Shown here in pieces: positions 20,050 to 29,092 of a stretch of 64,000 nt of DNA (within the stretch, counting starts at the first letter, position 1; each line of letters starts with the position of its first letter). This DNA comes from Pseudomonas sp. AB6 (GTDB lineage Bacteria; Pseudomonadota; Gammaproteobacteria; Pseudomonadales; Pseudomonadaceae), in assembly GCF_034314105.1 (NCBI RefSeq), contig NZ_JAVIWJ010000001.1:2729501-2793500 (forward strand), read 5' to 3'. The translations under genes and the position numbers were made by a program. The notes beneath the pieces are model-generated. The model saw nothing but the letters and a program-made list of their open reading frames with translations. It did not search any database and was not told the origin of the DNA.

Positions 20050-20976
20050 ATGAGCTTAGCCACCCAGCCCCGCGCAATCGATTTTGACCATGCTAAATTG
20101 CAACGTCTGGGCTTTTGTCAGTTGCAGAGTGCAGCGCTGCCCCCTATTGACGTTACTGAACTACGCCAACAATTAGGTCTTCAACTGCAAACGAGTCTAG
20201 ATGCAGAAAAAATTCTGACGATTTTTTTTCGCGGTATTAAACGCTTGATTGCCCTCGATGGTCTGACCTATGGGCATCGTTCATCTGACCTGCATCTGAA
20301 AATGGGTGAACGTGCCCATCATTTTGCGAGTTACACATTGAGCAGCGAAGGTGAACACCTAGGTGAACTGGTGTTTCAACGCAGCCACCGTTTCTTGGAA
20401 CTCGAACTGACGCAAATAGAATCATTGCTTCCCAGTTTGCTGTTCCCCCTGCGCAACGCCCTGCTTTATCGCTCAGCGACCCAAAGTGCCCTGCGCGACC
20501 CGCTTACAAATACGGGTAATCGCGTCGCCATGGATCAGACCTTAGCTAGAGAGATCGAACTGGCGATTCGGCATAAAGGTTCGCTGTCGGTGCTGATGCT
20601 CGACATTGATCACTTCAAGCGGGTAAACGACATGCATGGGCACGCCGTTGGCGATGAGGTCCTTAAAGCCGTAGCAGGTTCAATCAAAAGTCAGTTACGC
20701 AATGTCGATAGGGTATTCAGGTTTGGCGGGGAAGAGTTTTTTATCGTGCTCTCTAACACGGACCGCGAAGCCGCAGCGATGGTAGGCGAACGGCTACGCC
20801 AGGCAGCGCAGCAACTGACGTGTTCGACACCCGATCATCCGATCAAATTGACGGTCAGCCTCGGAGGTGCAGCCTTGTTACCAGCTGAATCGGCCACCAG
20901 CCTTCAGCTCAGAGCTGACAGTGCTTTGTACGTGGCCAAGCGCGAAGGGCGTAATCGCCTGGAGATGGCAGGTTAA
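20050..20976 (+). CDS. Diguanylate cyclase (GGDEF domain)
   Basis: 308 residues, soluble. The N-terminal ~135 residues are a sensor-like region without a recognised domain name, ending in a short coiled stretch. The GGDEF domain begins RDPLTNTGNR (about 152) and has the metal and substrate motifs MLDIDHFKRVND and RFGGEEF (about 228-234), so it should be active. An RNVD sequence five residues before GGEEF fits the inhibitory I-site (RxxD), so product feedback is likely. The start has TAGGAG upstream. The promoter is a near-consensus sigma-54 site, which suggests RpoN control with an unidentified activator. Two genes away lies a GGDEF/EAL protein. Confidence 0.93.
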   Translation: MSLATQPRAIDFDHAKLQRLGFCQLQSAALPPIDVTELRQQLGLQLQTSLDAEKILTIFFRGIKRLIALDGLTYGHRSSDLHLKMGERAHHFASYTLSSEGEHLGELVFQRSHRFLELELTQIESLLPSLLFPLRNALLYRSATQSALRDPLTNTGNRVAMDQTLAREIELAIRHKGSLSVLMLDIDHFKRVNDMHGHAVGDEVLKAVAGSIKSQLRNVDRVFRFGGEEFFIVLSNTDREAAAMVGERLRQAAQQLTCSTPDHPIKLTVSLGGAALLPAESATSLQLRADSALYVAKREGRNRLEMAG

Positions 20977-21039
20977 GCACCGGTTGCCCCGCGCGCTTAA
21001 CCTGCTAGCCGTTGGATGTGCCTCCAGCGATGCAAATGC

Positions 21040-21828
21040 CTAATCGGTTTCAACCAATGCCATATTCTCGCGCAGCTGTGGCGTCATTTCCTGCTGCATG
21101 CAGCTCTCTAGAAACAGGAACATGTACTCGTAGCTTTTGGTGACGGCTTGGCGCAGCTCTGTCTGCAGCTGAACAGTTGGGTTATTGCCGGCCAGCGTGC
21201 AAATAATTTCCAACGCCTCCCACGGGTGTGCATCGTCATACTGCGCGTGCATGTTCAGCCACTTCATTGCGCGCTTGCGCTGGTCTTCCGGGAAACCCGC
21301 AGCATAGGCATCGCTGGAACAAACGATCGCTGACCACTCGCCAGTGGCACCTTCGATGGCGTAGTTGGTGGCGGCAACCGCAACAATCAACGAATCCGAT
21401 GCGCTGGTGTGCCAGCACCAATGGCTGAGTGCATGCAACTGCGGCGACACATGCTGAGCCTGCAAATCTCCCAAACTAACGCCATGCGCGAGACTCCAGT
21501 TCACCCAATAATCAGCATGATTGAGCTCCACCCGAATATTACGCATCAACCAGCGACGCGCCATGTCTTCACCGGGGTGACGGGCGAAACGGGTTTTGGC
21601 CAGATTTTGTGCCATATAGACGGCAAACTGCTCGACCACTGGCCAGCCGCCAATCAAATATTGGCGCATGGTTTGAGGACTAAGACAGCCGTCACGCATC
21701 CGTTGATAAAGCACATGTTCTACCACCCGGCGCTTGGCATCACTGCAATTTTTAATCAATTGCTGTGCCCAGCCTGGGTAGCTGGTTGCTTCCATGAGAG
21801 GACCGGTTCGGTTAAAGGTATCGATCAC
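21040..21828 (-). CDS. undA: UndA-type non-haem diiron oxidase, medium-chain 1-alkene (1-undecene) synthase
   Basis: 262 residues, usually labelled a TenA-type regulator, but it has no DNA-binding domain. It belongs to the haem-oxygenase-like diiron oxidases. The metal ligands fall at the UndA positions: Glu101 and His104 (RVELNHADYW), Glu159 (YAIEGATGEW), and His194, Asp198 and His201 (MHAQYDDAHPWEALE). UndA oxidatively decarboxylates lauric acid to 1-undecene, a volatile of several pseudomonads. As I recall UndA, the whole sequence, including the MIDTF start, is very close to it. The start is GTG with AAGGAG eight bases upstream. Only 46 bases separate it from the GGDEF/EAL gene, with no terminator between, so the two are probably co-transcribed. 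Confidence 0.85.
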   Translation of the reverse strand: MIDTFNRTGPLMEATSYPGWAQQLIKNCSDAKRRVVEHVLYQRMRDGCLSPQTMRQYLIGGWPVVEQFAVYMAQNLAKTRFARHPGEDMARRWLMRNIRVELNHADYWVNWSLAHGVSLGDLQAQHVSPQLHALSHWCWHTSASDSLIVAVAATNYAIEGATGEWSAIVCSSDAYAAGFPEDQRKRAMKWLNMHAQYDDAHPWEALEIICTLAGNNPTVQLQTELRQAVTKSYEYMFLFLESCMQQEMTPQLRENMALVETD

Positions 21829-21874
21829 AGTTAGGGCTCCTTTTTTATGTGGGGTAGTCCCACCAGCACTATGT

Positions 21875-24337
21875 TTAGCGAAAAATCCCGGGCGCCCGAA
21901 ACATCAAAGGAGCAGGCCTGACTGGCCTAGAATGCAGACTTTCACACGTAAACAATTGCGGGCGTTGAATAATGTAGCCTTGTGCAAAATCAACGCCAAT
22001 CTCAAGCAGTGCCTGCTCGATCTGCGGCGTCTCAACAAATTCGGCAATTGTCCTTTTCCCCATAACATGACCAATATGGTTGATCACTTCAACCATGGCT
22101 CGATTAATCGGGTCATCAAGCATGTCTTTAACAAAGCTGCCGTCTATCTTAAGAAAGTCTACAGGCAAATGTTTAAGGTACGCGAACGACGACATCCCAG
22201 CACAAAAGTCATCAAGCGAAAACAGGCAACCTAAACCTTTTAATTCATTAATAAATCGGATGGCGCTGCCCAAATCAGAGATTGCACTGGTTTCGGTAAT
22301 TTCAAAACAAATCAGATCGGGGGGTATTTGATAAGTGTCAAATTGCGCCTTCAGATATCCAAGAAAGGCATCGTCTCCGATGCTGGTCCCTGACAGGTTG
22401 ATGGCACACATAGCCATGGGGCCGCTGTGTTTATTCTCGTGCAAGCACTGGGAAATGATCTTAAACACGTTTCGAACCACCCAGCGGTCCAACGTTGTCA
22501 TAAGACCATAACGCTCCGCCGCTGGTATAAAACTATCTGGCAGCACCATGCGCCCGGTTTCATCGTGCAATCGCAGAAGAATTTCAATATGTCCACCTGC
22601 GTGCTCGGTAACACCCCCTAAGTTTGCAATTTCTTGGGAATACAAACAGAACCGGTTCTCTTCCAGCGCCATGTGTAACCTTTGAATCCAGGCCATCTCA
22701 CCGACACGTAAAGACAGTTCAGAGTCATCCGCATGATAAACCTGCACCCGGTTGCGACCTTTTTCCTTGGCCATATAACACGCCATGTCAGCCGCACGTA
22801 ATGAGCCTTCTAGCGTAGCGGGGCTTTGAGCAATATTGACTAAACCGATACTGACCGTCGTCACAAAAGGTCGGCCCTTCCAAACAAAATGCAGACTTTG
22901 TACTGTCTGACGCAGGGACTCGGCAATTTTTTCAGCTACATCAGAGGGGCAATTCTTTAGAAGAATACCGAACTCATCGCCACCCAACCGCGCCAACGTG
23001 TCACCTTCACGCAGCCCCTGTTGCAGCAGTGCACAAATATGTCTAAGCAACTCGTCCCCGGCTGCGTGTCCGCTGGTGTCATTTACCAGTTTGAATTGAT
23101 CAAGATCGAGGAACATCAGCGTGTGACGTCCGGACTGGCGCGAAAGATTATTGAGGGTCTGTTCTAGTCGAAACTCAAATTCACGCCGGTTAACCAGTCC
23201 GGTCAATGCATCGTGAGTTGCCTGCCAAGACAAATTAGCAATGTACTGCCGCTCCTGCGTCATATCATGCAGTACTAGTACAGTGCCGCTAGTCTTGCCT
23301 TCCGTTTGAATCGATGAACCGACCAGCGCCACCGACACCGTGCTGCCATCCAACCGTTGAATCAGTCGAGAATGCTCACTGCCGCCACTTAGCGTGCCAC
23401 TGAGGATGTGCTCGATGAGTGTGAAACTGTCTTTCTGATCGTTTTCGTCCAACACGTTGAACAGTGCGGCCAACGGCAAACCTTGAGCCTGATCACTCTT
23501 CCAATGTGTCAATTGCTCGGCAGCCGGATTCATATAAGCTATTGAGCCTTCTACATCGGTAGTAATGACCCCATCGCCAATCGATTCGAGCGTGACTTGA
23601 GCGCGTTCTTTTTCCTGCTGTAAAGCGCTGGCAAACGCTTGTCGCTGCGCCAACAGTTTGTGGGCCCGCAGTAGAGCCAGCAGAATCAACACCACGGCGG
23701 TGGCTAAGTTTGTGATCAACAGCAATCGCAGAATAAACCGCGACCCCTCCCCTAGAGCATCGCTAAACGCTTTAGCCGCTGGCGTTACCTCTTCGTTGAT
23801 GGCGTTAATTTGCGACTTCCAACCAGAAACGGCAGCGGCGCTGGCATTACTTTGCGTAAGGCTGCTATGCATCTGCTGGGCAATAGCATCCAATTGCACC
23901 AGATACCCATCACCGACCTTCCATAGCTCGATGGCTTTTTCAAGGTAGCTGAAATGGCGAAAATTCAAATAAAGCCAAATGATGCTCATTGCATCATCGG
24001 GATGATTTCCCCCTTGCAGTAGGCCGGCACGGGCAGCCGCCAGGTCTGGAATCGGTCGTTCAAGTGCCACGCGCAAGTCATGACCACCCTGAGGAATAGC
24101 AATCGCCTCTTTGTATCTAAGGTAGCTTTGCTCATCCCCGCCGCTGGCATACAAATTCAAGTAATAAATGGCGTCCTTTTGCCCTTTGGACCAAAGGCTT
24201 TCGCCCGCAACATAGCCCCGGACGGCCGATAACGTGTACAAGCTCACGCACCCTAGAAGCGCCTGAAAAAGCACAACAGCAATAAAGGGCCAAACAATGC
24301 CCAATAATCGAGGCTCAAGAATCAGCTTTTGCTTCAT
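21875..24337 (-). CDS. Membrane-bound PAS-GGDEF-EAL protein (c-di-GMP turnover)
   Basis: 820 residues. Two membrane helices (about 13-40 and 200-225) flank a periplasmic sensor region of about 160 residues. A PAS domain (about 245-360, ESIGDGVITTDVEGSIAYMNPAAEQLT) is followed by GGDEF (TGLVNRREFE, LARLGGDEFG) and EAL (HIEILLRL, ITETSAISDL, DDFCAGMSSFAYLK, LKIDGSF). The GGDEF motif is intact. The EAL motif is EIL with its glutamate, and DDFC replaces the common DDFG, so phosphodiesterase activity is plausible but should not be assumed. I choose the ATG at 24337, which has AAGGGAA six bases upstream; an ATG 12 codons earlier has none. undA follows it. Confidence 0.92.
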   Translation of the reverse strand: MKQKLILEPRLLGIVWPFIAVVLFQALLGCVSLYTLSAVRGYVAGESLWSKGQKDAIYYLNLYASGGDEQSYLRYKEAIAIPQGGHDLRVALERPIPDLAAARAGLLQGGNHPDDAMSIIWLYLNFRHFSYLEKAIELWKVGDGYLVQLDAIAQQMHSSLTQSNASAAAVSGWKSQINAINEEVTPAAKAFSDALGEGSRFILRLLLITNLATAVVLILLALLRAHKLLAQRQAFASALQQEKERAQVTLESIGDGVITTDVEGSIAYMNPAAEQLTHWKSDQAQGLPLAALFNVLDENDQKDSFTLIEHILSGTLSGGSEHSRLIQRLDGSTVSVALVGSSIQTEGKTSGTVLVLHDMTQERQYIANLSWQATHDALTGLVNRREFEFRLEQTLNNLSRQSGRHTLMFLDLDQFKLVNDTSGHAAGDELLRHICALLQQGLREGDTLARLGGDEFGILLKNCPSDVAEKIAESLRQTVQSLHFVWKGRPFVTTVSIGLVNIAQSPATLEGSLRAADMACYMAKEKGRNRVQVYHADDSELSLRVGEMAWIQRLHMALEENRFCLYSQEIANLGGVTEHAGGHIEILLRLHDETGRMVLPDSFIPAAERYGLMTTLDRWVVRNVFKIISQCLHENKHSGPMAMCAINLSGTSIGDDAFLGYLKAQFDTYQIPPDLICFEITETSAISDLGSAIRFINELKGLGCLFSLDDFCAGMSSFAYLKHLPVDFLKIDGSFVKDMLDDPINRAMVEVINHIGHVMGKRTIAEFVETPQIEQALLEIGVDFAQGYIIQRPQLFTCESLHSRPVRPAPLMFRAPGIFR

Positions 24338-24404
24338 GGATTCCCTTAATAAGCGTTCCTGACTACCCACCATGCAACAGCAAAAAACTAAGTGAGCTTA
24401 GGTT

Positions 24405-24433
24405 AAAAAGAGACAACACCAAGGGTGTTTTTA
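24405..24433 (-). terminator. Possible terminator after the ABC transporter gene
   Basis: On the minus strand AACACC-CTT-GGTGTT is a short hairpin followed by GTCTCTTTTT. It lies between the end of the ABC transporter gene and the start of the GGDEF/EAL gene. The loop of three bases and the gap before the T run make it a weak case. It is nearly symmetrical and could also act on the plus strand. Confidence 0.4.
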
Positions 24434-24563
24434 TCTCAAATTTGACACACGCTACCGCCGCATCAAGAGTGATCAGCCTAAAGGTAAGAATATAAGAAGT
24501 TTGAAAAAGTTCGGTATATCAATGCTTTCATAAAAACGACGTCGGGATGCGTGATTTCCGGTA

Positions 24564-26381
24564 TCAGATTTGCTGTAGATGCCCGTAAAGTTTTGCATAC
24601 AACCCGCCGTCAGCGATCAACTGTTGATGGTCGCCCTCCTCAACGATTCGCCCTCCATCAAAAACCAATACGCGGTCCGCCTGTTTAACCGCGGACAAGC
24701 GATGCGCAATGATTAATGTTGTGCGTCCGTTAAGAAAGCGGGACAGGGCTTGATGCAAATTGTATTCGGTAGCGGCATCGAGGGCCGAAGTAGCCTCATC
24801 AAGGATCACCACTTTGGGGTCGGCCAATACCATCCGGGCAATGGCCAGTCGTTGCCGCTGACCACCGGATAAACGCACCCCTGAGCGGCCCAGAACGCTA
24901 TCCAGCCCTTGGGGCAAGCCCTGGATAGTTACATCGAGCTGCGCGATTTCCAACGCCCGCCAACAGGCGTCATCCGTGCGCTCGCGGCCCATAGTCAAGT
25001 TGGCGCGTACGCTGTCATTGAACAGCGCAGGATGTTGCAAGACCACCGACACATGCTCGCGCACCGTTTCGAAACCGATTTCCTGCTGAGTCAAGCCACC
25101 GAAACGGATACTGCCTGATTGCGCGGTGTACAGCCCCAGCAACAGTTGCACCAAGGTACTTTTACCACCACCGCTGGCACCGACGATTGCTACTTTTTCT
25201 CCCGGTGCAATGGACAGCTTCAACTGATTCAGCACCGGCTCTTCGCCGTAACCGAATGTCAGGTTGCGCACCTCGATGCCAACCGTTTCGCGCCCTGTGA
25301 ACGGATCACCGCCACCGGGGTATTGAGGTTCATCAGCACGCGCAAGCAGCTCATTGATCCGCGTCAGCGCCCCTCCTGCAGCGTAGTAGGCATACTGCAG
25401 ATTGAGCAGCTGTTCAACCGGTCCAATCATGAACCATAGATAACTGAACACCGCCAACATCTGGCCAATTGAAAGATCAGAGAACAGCACTGTGAGCATC
25501 GCTGCCGCGCGAAAAATATCGATTCCGAACTGAAATAACAGGCCGCTCGCTCGATTGGAGGCATCGCTTTTCCATTGTGAGGCAACAGCGTAATCGCGCA
25601 CTTCCTTCGCCCGCATACCCAGCCTGCCGAGAAAATAACCTTGGCGGTTGCCAGCCCGAATCTCCTGAATGGCATCCAGGGTTTCAGTCAACGCCTGGGT
25701 GAAACGCGAAGTGCTATCGTTTTCCTGTTTTTTCAGGTGCTTAACGCGCTTGCCCAGCTGGACTGTGGCGTAGATTACCAGTGGATTGAAAAGCAAAATC
25801 AGCAACGCCAATTGCCAATGCATCCATAACAGAATGCCTGCCGTGCCTACCAGCGTCAGCATGGCCACTAGAAAGCGGCTCAAGGTTTCGCCGACAAACT
25901 TATCCAAGGTGTCAAGGTCGGTCACTAAGTGCGTGGTCACCGTGCCACTGCCCAGACTTTCATATTCGCCGAGAGAGATGCGCTTGAGGCGTTCGATCAG
26001 ACGAATGCGAATCCGATAGACAATATCTTTGGCTAGTCGGGCAAATAGCCTCGCCTGCACAACGTTGAATACCAGCGAACCCAGACGCAAAGTAAACGTG
26101 ACCAACAACATCAGGCCGATGTAACCAATCGCTTGTTGAAGCCCCTCCGGCAGCACGTGATTCATGAACTTGAGGGCTGAGTCGCCGTGCCCGAGCAGTA
26201 CTTCATCGACCAACAACGGCAACAGCAACGGAATCGGCACGCTGCATAACGTTGCCAGCACAGCTACGCCATTGGCAATCCACAGCGCTTTGCGGTGATG
26301 CAGTGCCAGTCGACGAATTTCGGCCCAGCTTAATCGATCGGTACGCGGTGAGGATTGGGGGTGAACCGACTGCTCAGGCAC
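24564..26381 (-). CDS. ABC exporter, fused permease and ATPase (MsbA-like)
   Basis: 605 residues, a half-transporter that would work as a homodimer in the inner membrane. A six-helix type I exporter domain (to about 300) is followed by the ATPase with Walker A GASGGGKST, Q-loop VVLQHPALF, signature LSGGQRQRLAIAR, Walker B VVILDEATSALD and H-loop IIAHRLS. The substrate cannot be told. The start is uncertain: the GTG at 26381 has GGAG ten bases upstream and overlaps the stop of the DsbA-like gene by eight bases; the frame could extend to an ATG at 26444. It is the last gene of the minus-strand trhO-dsbA-like-ABC series. Confidence 0.93.
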   Translation of the reverse strand: MPEQSVHPQSSPRTDRLSWAEIRRLALHHRKALWIANGVAVLATLCSVPIPLLLPLLVDEVLLGHGDSALKFMNHVLPEGLQQAIGYIGLMLLVTFTLRLGSLVFNVVQARLFARLAKDIVYRIRIRLIERLKRISLGEYESLGSGTVTTHLVTDLDTLDKFVGETLSRFLVAMLTLVGTAGILLWMHWQLALLILLFNPLVIYATVQLGKRVKHLKKQENDSTSRFTQALTETLDAIQEIRAGNRQGYFLGRLGMRAKEVRDYAVASQWKSDASNRASGLLFQFGIDIFRAAAMLTVLFSDLSIGQMLAVFSYLWFMIGPVEQLLNLQYAYYAAGGALTRINELLARADEPQYPGGGDPFTGRETVGIEVRNLTFGYGEEPVLNQLKLSIAPGEKVAIVGASGGGKSTLVQLLLGLYTAQSGSIRFGGLTQQEIGFETVREHVSVVLQHPALFNDSVRANLTMGRERTDDACWRALEIAQLDVTIQGLPQGLDSVLGRSGVRLSGGQRQRLAIARMVLADPKVVILDEATSALDAATEYNLHQALSRFLNGRTTLIIAHRLSAVKQADRVLVFDGGRIVEEGDHQQLIADGGLYAKLYGHLQQI

Positions 26382-27009
26382 AGGCTGCACGCTCCAACCA
26401 ACGACCCAATAGCGGAGCCAATGCCTCAAGAGGCTGATAGCCATTGGTCAACAACGCCAACTGACCATTATGCTCGGCAAGCAAGGTCGGAAAGCCCGCA
26501 ATACCCAAGTCTTGTACCCACGTGAAATCCGCAGCGGTGGCGGTGAGTTGTTCGACGCTATCAAACGCCTCAGCGAACACGATGCGCGGCAAACCGGCCT
26601 GATCGGCTAATTCCACCAGAACCGAAGCCTGAGTGACGTCGCGGCCCTGGGTATAAAAGGCCTGCTGAATTAATTTAGCCAAAATCCAGGCACAGTGTGG
26701 ATCTAGGCTTCGTGCTGCCACTACGGCGCGGCACGCCGGCTCGGTGTCATAAACAAACCCTGTAGGCAACGCGCCTTCGAAACGAAACGGCTGACCGGTG
26801 GTGTCTGCCACAGCTTGCCAGTGTTCAAGAATGTAGCGCCGCGCGGTCGGCTCCAGCGCTGCGCCACTACCTGTGCGTAAACCACCCACCACCAGGTGCA
26901 GCTCCACGCCCGCCGTTTGTGCTTGCTGCATCAGGGCTTGTGCTACCGGGGCGAAGCCCCAGCACCAGGAACACATTGGATCCATGACATAAAGCAGCCG
27001 CGCTTGCAT
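26374..27009 (-). CDS. DsbA-family thioredoxin-fold protein, cytosolic
   Basis: 211 residues. It starts MQARLLYVMDPMCSWCWGFAPV with the CSWC redox motif at residues 13-16 and has the cis-proline loop LGIAGFPTLLAE. The insert between them is helical, as in DsbA and FrnE proteins. There is no signal peptide, so it should act in the cytosol. It may be a disulfide oxidoreductase/isomerase or a GST-kappa-like protein. Only three bases separate it from trhO upstream, and it overlaps the ABC exporter gene downstream, so the three form one transcript. Confidence 0.88.
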   Translation of the reverse strand: MQARLLYVMDPMCSWCWGFAPVAQALMQQAQTAGVELHLVVGGLRTGSGAALEPTARRYILEHWQAVADTTGQPFRFEGALPTGFVYDTEPACRAVVAARSLDPHCAWILAKLIQQAFYTQGRDVTQASVLVELADQAGLPRIVFAEAFDSVEQLTATAADFTWVQDLGIAGFPTLLAEHNGQLALLTNGYQPLEALAPLLGRWLERAACA

Positions 27010-27012
27010 GGC

Positions 27013-27951
27013 TTAAGCCTCGGTTGGAAGACGGTAATTGCGACCAATGGGATGTGGCTCGTTTCGCGCTTTGGCCAGTTCGATCTGCTTCTGACGATCA
27101 ATAGCGCTGCGTCGGGTTTTCTCGCTTAAGTTATCCCAACAGTGCGGGCAACTAATACCCGGCAAATAGTGTTCACTGTTGCGTTCATCAATGCTGATCG
27201 GCGTCCGACAAGCGTGACATTGGTCGTAATCACCTTCAGTCAGGTCGTGGCGCACGGTAACGCGATTGTCGAAAACAAAGCAGTCACCGCGCCACTGGCT
27301 TTCTTCTTGCGGGACTTTTTCCAGATATTTAAGGATGCCACCCTTGAGGTGATAGACCTCATCAAAGCCTTGGCTGAGCATGTAGCTCGAAGCTTTTTCA
27401 CAGCGAATGCCGCCGGTGCAGAACATCGCGACTTTCTTGTGTTTGGCCGGATTGAAGTGAGCTTTGATGTAAGCCGGGAATTCACGAAAGCTAGTAGTCT
27501 TCGGGTCAATGGCGCCTTCAAAGGTGCCAATCGATACTTCATAGTCGTTGCGGGTATCGATCAGCAGAACTTCAGGGTCGCTGATTAGCGCATTCCAGTT
27601 TTCAGGGTCGACGTAGGTTCCGACCTGTTTGTTCGGGTCAACACCCTCAACACCGAGCGTGACGATTTCTTTCTTGAGCTTGACCTTGGTCCGGTAGAAC
27701 GGCTGATCGTCGCAATAAGATTCTTTGTGATCGATATCGTCCATGCGCGGATCATTTTTCAGCCAGGCCATCAAGCCGTCGATGCCTTCACGGCTACCGG
27801 AAATGGTGCCATTGATGCCTTCTTCGGCGATGAGCAAGGTGCCCTTGATGCCGTTGTCGACCATTGCTTGCTGCAAGGGCTCGCGCAGGTCAACGTAATC
27901 AGTGAGCGTGACGAATTTATACAGTGCCGCCACGACAATTTTTTGAGTCAT
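27013..27951 (-). CDS. trhO: tRNA uridine(34) hydroxylase, rhodanese-related
   Basis: 312 residues. TrhO (YceA) makes 5-hydroxyuridine at the wobble position of tRNAs, using oxygen. The N-terminal acylphosphatase-like domain ([26 protein letters not shown]) is followed by a rhodanese domain with the active-site loop [17 protein letters not shown]-terminal region with two CxxC pairs (CHACRTP, CPHC) probably binds zinc. Length and motifs match the family. A bolA-side terminator lies upstream, so it has its own promoter. Confidence 0.95.
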   Translation of the reverse strand: MTQKIVVAALYKFVTLTDYVDLREPLQQAMVDNGIKGTLLIAEEGINGTISGSREGIDGLMAWLKNDPRMDDIDHKESYCDDQPFYRTKVKLKKEIVTLGVEGVDPNKQVGTYVDPENWNALISDPEVLLIDTRNDYEVSIGTFEGAIDPKTTSFREFPAYIKAHFNPAKHKKVAMFCTGGIRCEKASSYMLSQGFDEVYHLKGGILKYLEKVPQEESQWRGDCFVFDNRVTVRHDLTEGDYDQCHACRTPISIDERNSEHYLPGISCPHCWDNLSEKTRRSAIDRQKQIELAKARNEPHPIGRNYRLPTEA

Positions 27952-27994
27952 GTTGCGTCTCCAGGTGGGTGCTCTCGCAAAGAGCCGACCCGAT

Positions 27995-28021
27995 ATAAAA
28001 AAAGCGCCGACTAAGCGGCGC
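27995..28021 (-). terminator. Rho-independent terminator downstream of bolA
   Basis: On the minus strand GCGCCG and CGGCGC form a six-pair GC stem around CTTAGT, followed by TTTTTTT. It ends the DUF2059-bolA transcript before trhO. Confidence 0.85.
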
Positions 28022-28054
28022 GATCAAGATTCTAACAAAGTTTCTGCACTCCCT

Positions 28055-28357
28055 TCACCCTGAGTGCCCTCCACCGGCACAGGTGGGTGAATCGGGTGCG
28101 GCACCGATCTTTGCCCATTCTTCAGGCGTATAGGTGTGCAACGCCAACGCATGGAACTCGCCCATCAAATCGCCCAGCGCGGCATAGACCCTCTGGTGGC
28201 GTTTGACCGCATTCAAGCCAGTGAACTGATCGCTGACCAGCACTGCCTTGAAATGAGTCTGCAAGCCACGACTGTGCATGTGGCTTTCATCAAGCACTTT
28301 CAAGTGCTGCGGCTGAAAGGCGGCCAGCGTGGCTTCTATTCGCTGCTGCATGGTCAT
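28055..28357 (-). CDS. bolA: BolA family protein
   Basis: 100 residues. The core reads IEATLAAFQPQHLKVLDESHMH, then HFKAVLVSDQFTGLNAVKRHQRVYAAL and GEFHALALHTYTPEEW, all typical of BolA. The conserved histidine used with monothiol glutaredoxins to bind a [2Fe-2S] cluster is in HALALHTY. BolA proteins take part in iron-sulfur trafficking and in morphology and stress responses. The start is either of two ATGs two codons apart. It lies 15 bases after the DUF2059 gene and is followed by a terminator. Confidence 0.93.
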   Translation of the reverse strand: MTMQQRIEATLAAFQPQHLKVLDESHMHSRGLQTHFKAVLVSDQFTGLNAVKRHQRVYAALGDLMGEFHALALHTYTPEEWAKIGAAPDSPTCAGGGHSG

Positions 28358-28372
28358 GTCGTCAGGCTTCGC

Positions 28373-28906
28373 TTAAGGCTTTTTGGCGGGTGCAGGAGGA
28401 GCAACGGCGTTCTTGCTCGGGTCCAGCTCATTGGTCATGTCGGCTAGCAGCTTATTGACAACAGGCACGGCGGCTTCCAGCTTGCCTTGAGTCAACTGAG
28501 CCGATTGCTGAGTCAGCTCAGGCATTTTAGTCAGCACTTTCTTGCCCAACGGGGACTGATAAAACGCAACCAGCTCCTTCAATTCGCCTTCAGTAAAGTT
28601 AGCGGTGTAAAGCTTGACCATATCAGGCTTGAGCTTGTCCCAACCGATGGACTGATCCAATGCAGCATTGGCCTTGGCCTGGTAAGTCTCAAGCAGAGCC
28701 TTTTTCGCCGCTGGGGCTTTGGATTCATCAAAGCGCTGCTGGAACATCTGCTGAACTTGCATGTACACCGGGGTGCCAAGCTTGTCGGCATGAGCCAGCT
28801 TGAGGAAAGTTTCGGCACTGGCGTTGTGGCTAGCGGTATCGGCAAAAACCTGGCCGCTGGCGCATACCAGAGCAACCGCAGTACAGATGGCACGAAGACG
28901 GGTCAT
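28373..28906 (-). CDS. Secreted DUF2059 protein
   Basis: 177 residues. A signal peptide (about 1-22, ending VFADTASHN) is followed by a helical DUF2059 domain with the typical LYTANFTEGELKELVAFYQSPLGKKVLTKMPEL pattern spanning about 105-137. The C-terminus is a proline/alanine tail. The function of the domain is not known. I choose the ATG at 28906 because AAAGGA precedes it and it begins at the signal peptide. It is the first gene of a two-gene transcript with bolA and is divergent from fumC. Confidence 0.87.
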   Translation of the reverse strand: MTRLRAICTAVALVCASGQVFADTASHNASAETFLKLAHADKLGTPVYMQVQQMFQQRFDESKAPAAKKALLETYQAKANAALDQSIGWDKLKPDMVKLYTANFTEGELKELVAFYQSPLGKKVLTKMPELTQQSAQLTQGKLEAAVPVVNKLLADMTNELDPSKNAVAPPAPAKKP

Positions 28907-29092
28907 CGAGTGTCCTTTATCATCTAGCAGGCGAGGCATAACCCCAAGGCCGGACATTCTGCGCTCATGTCAGCGTGTGGCTCAACCCCTGACTGCCTGA
29001 GTGGTTAGTTGGGGGGCTAAAAAGGCCATCAAGGGAACCCATGAGGATTAACTAAGCCTAAACTGCGCAAACAGCCTAGAGGAGCAAGCCCG

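Noticed and set aside
21040..21828. TenA-type thiaminase or transcription regulator
   Set aside because: The fold is shared, but the six metal ligands and the close likeness to UndA fit a diiron oxidase; there is no DNA-binding domain.
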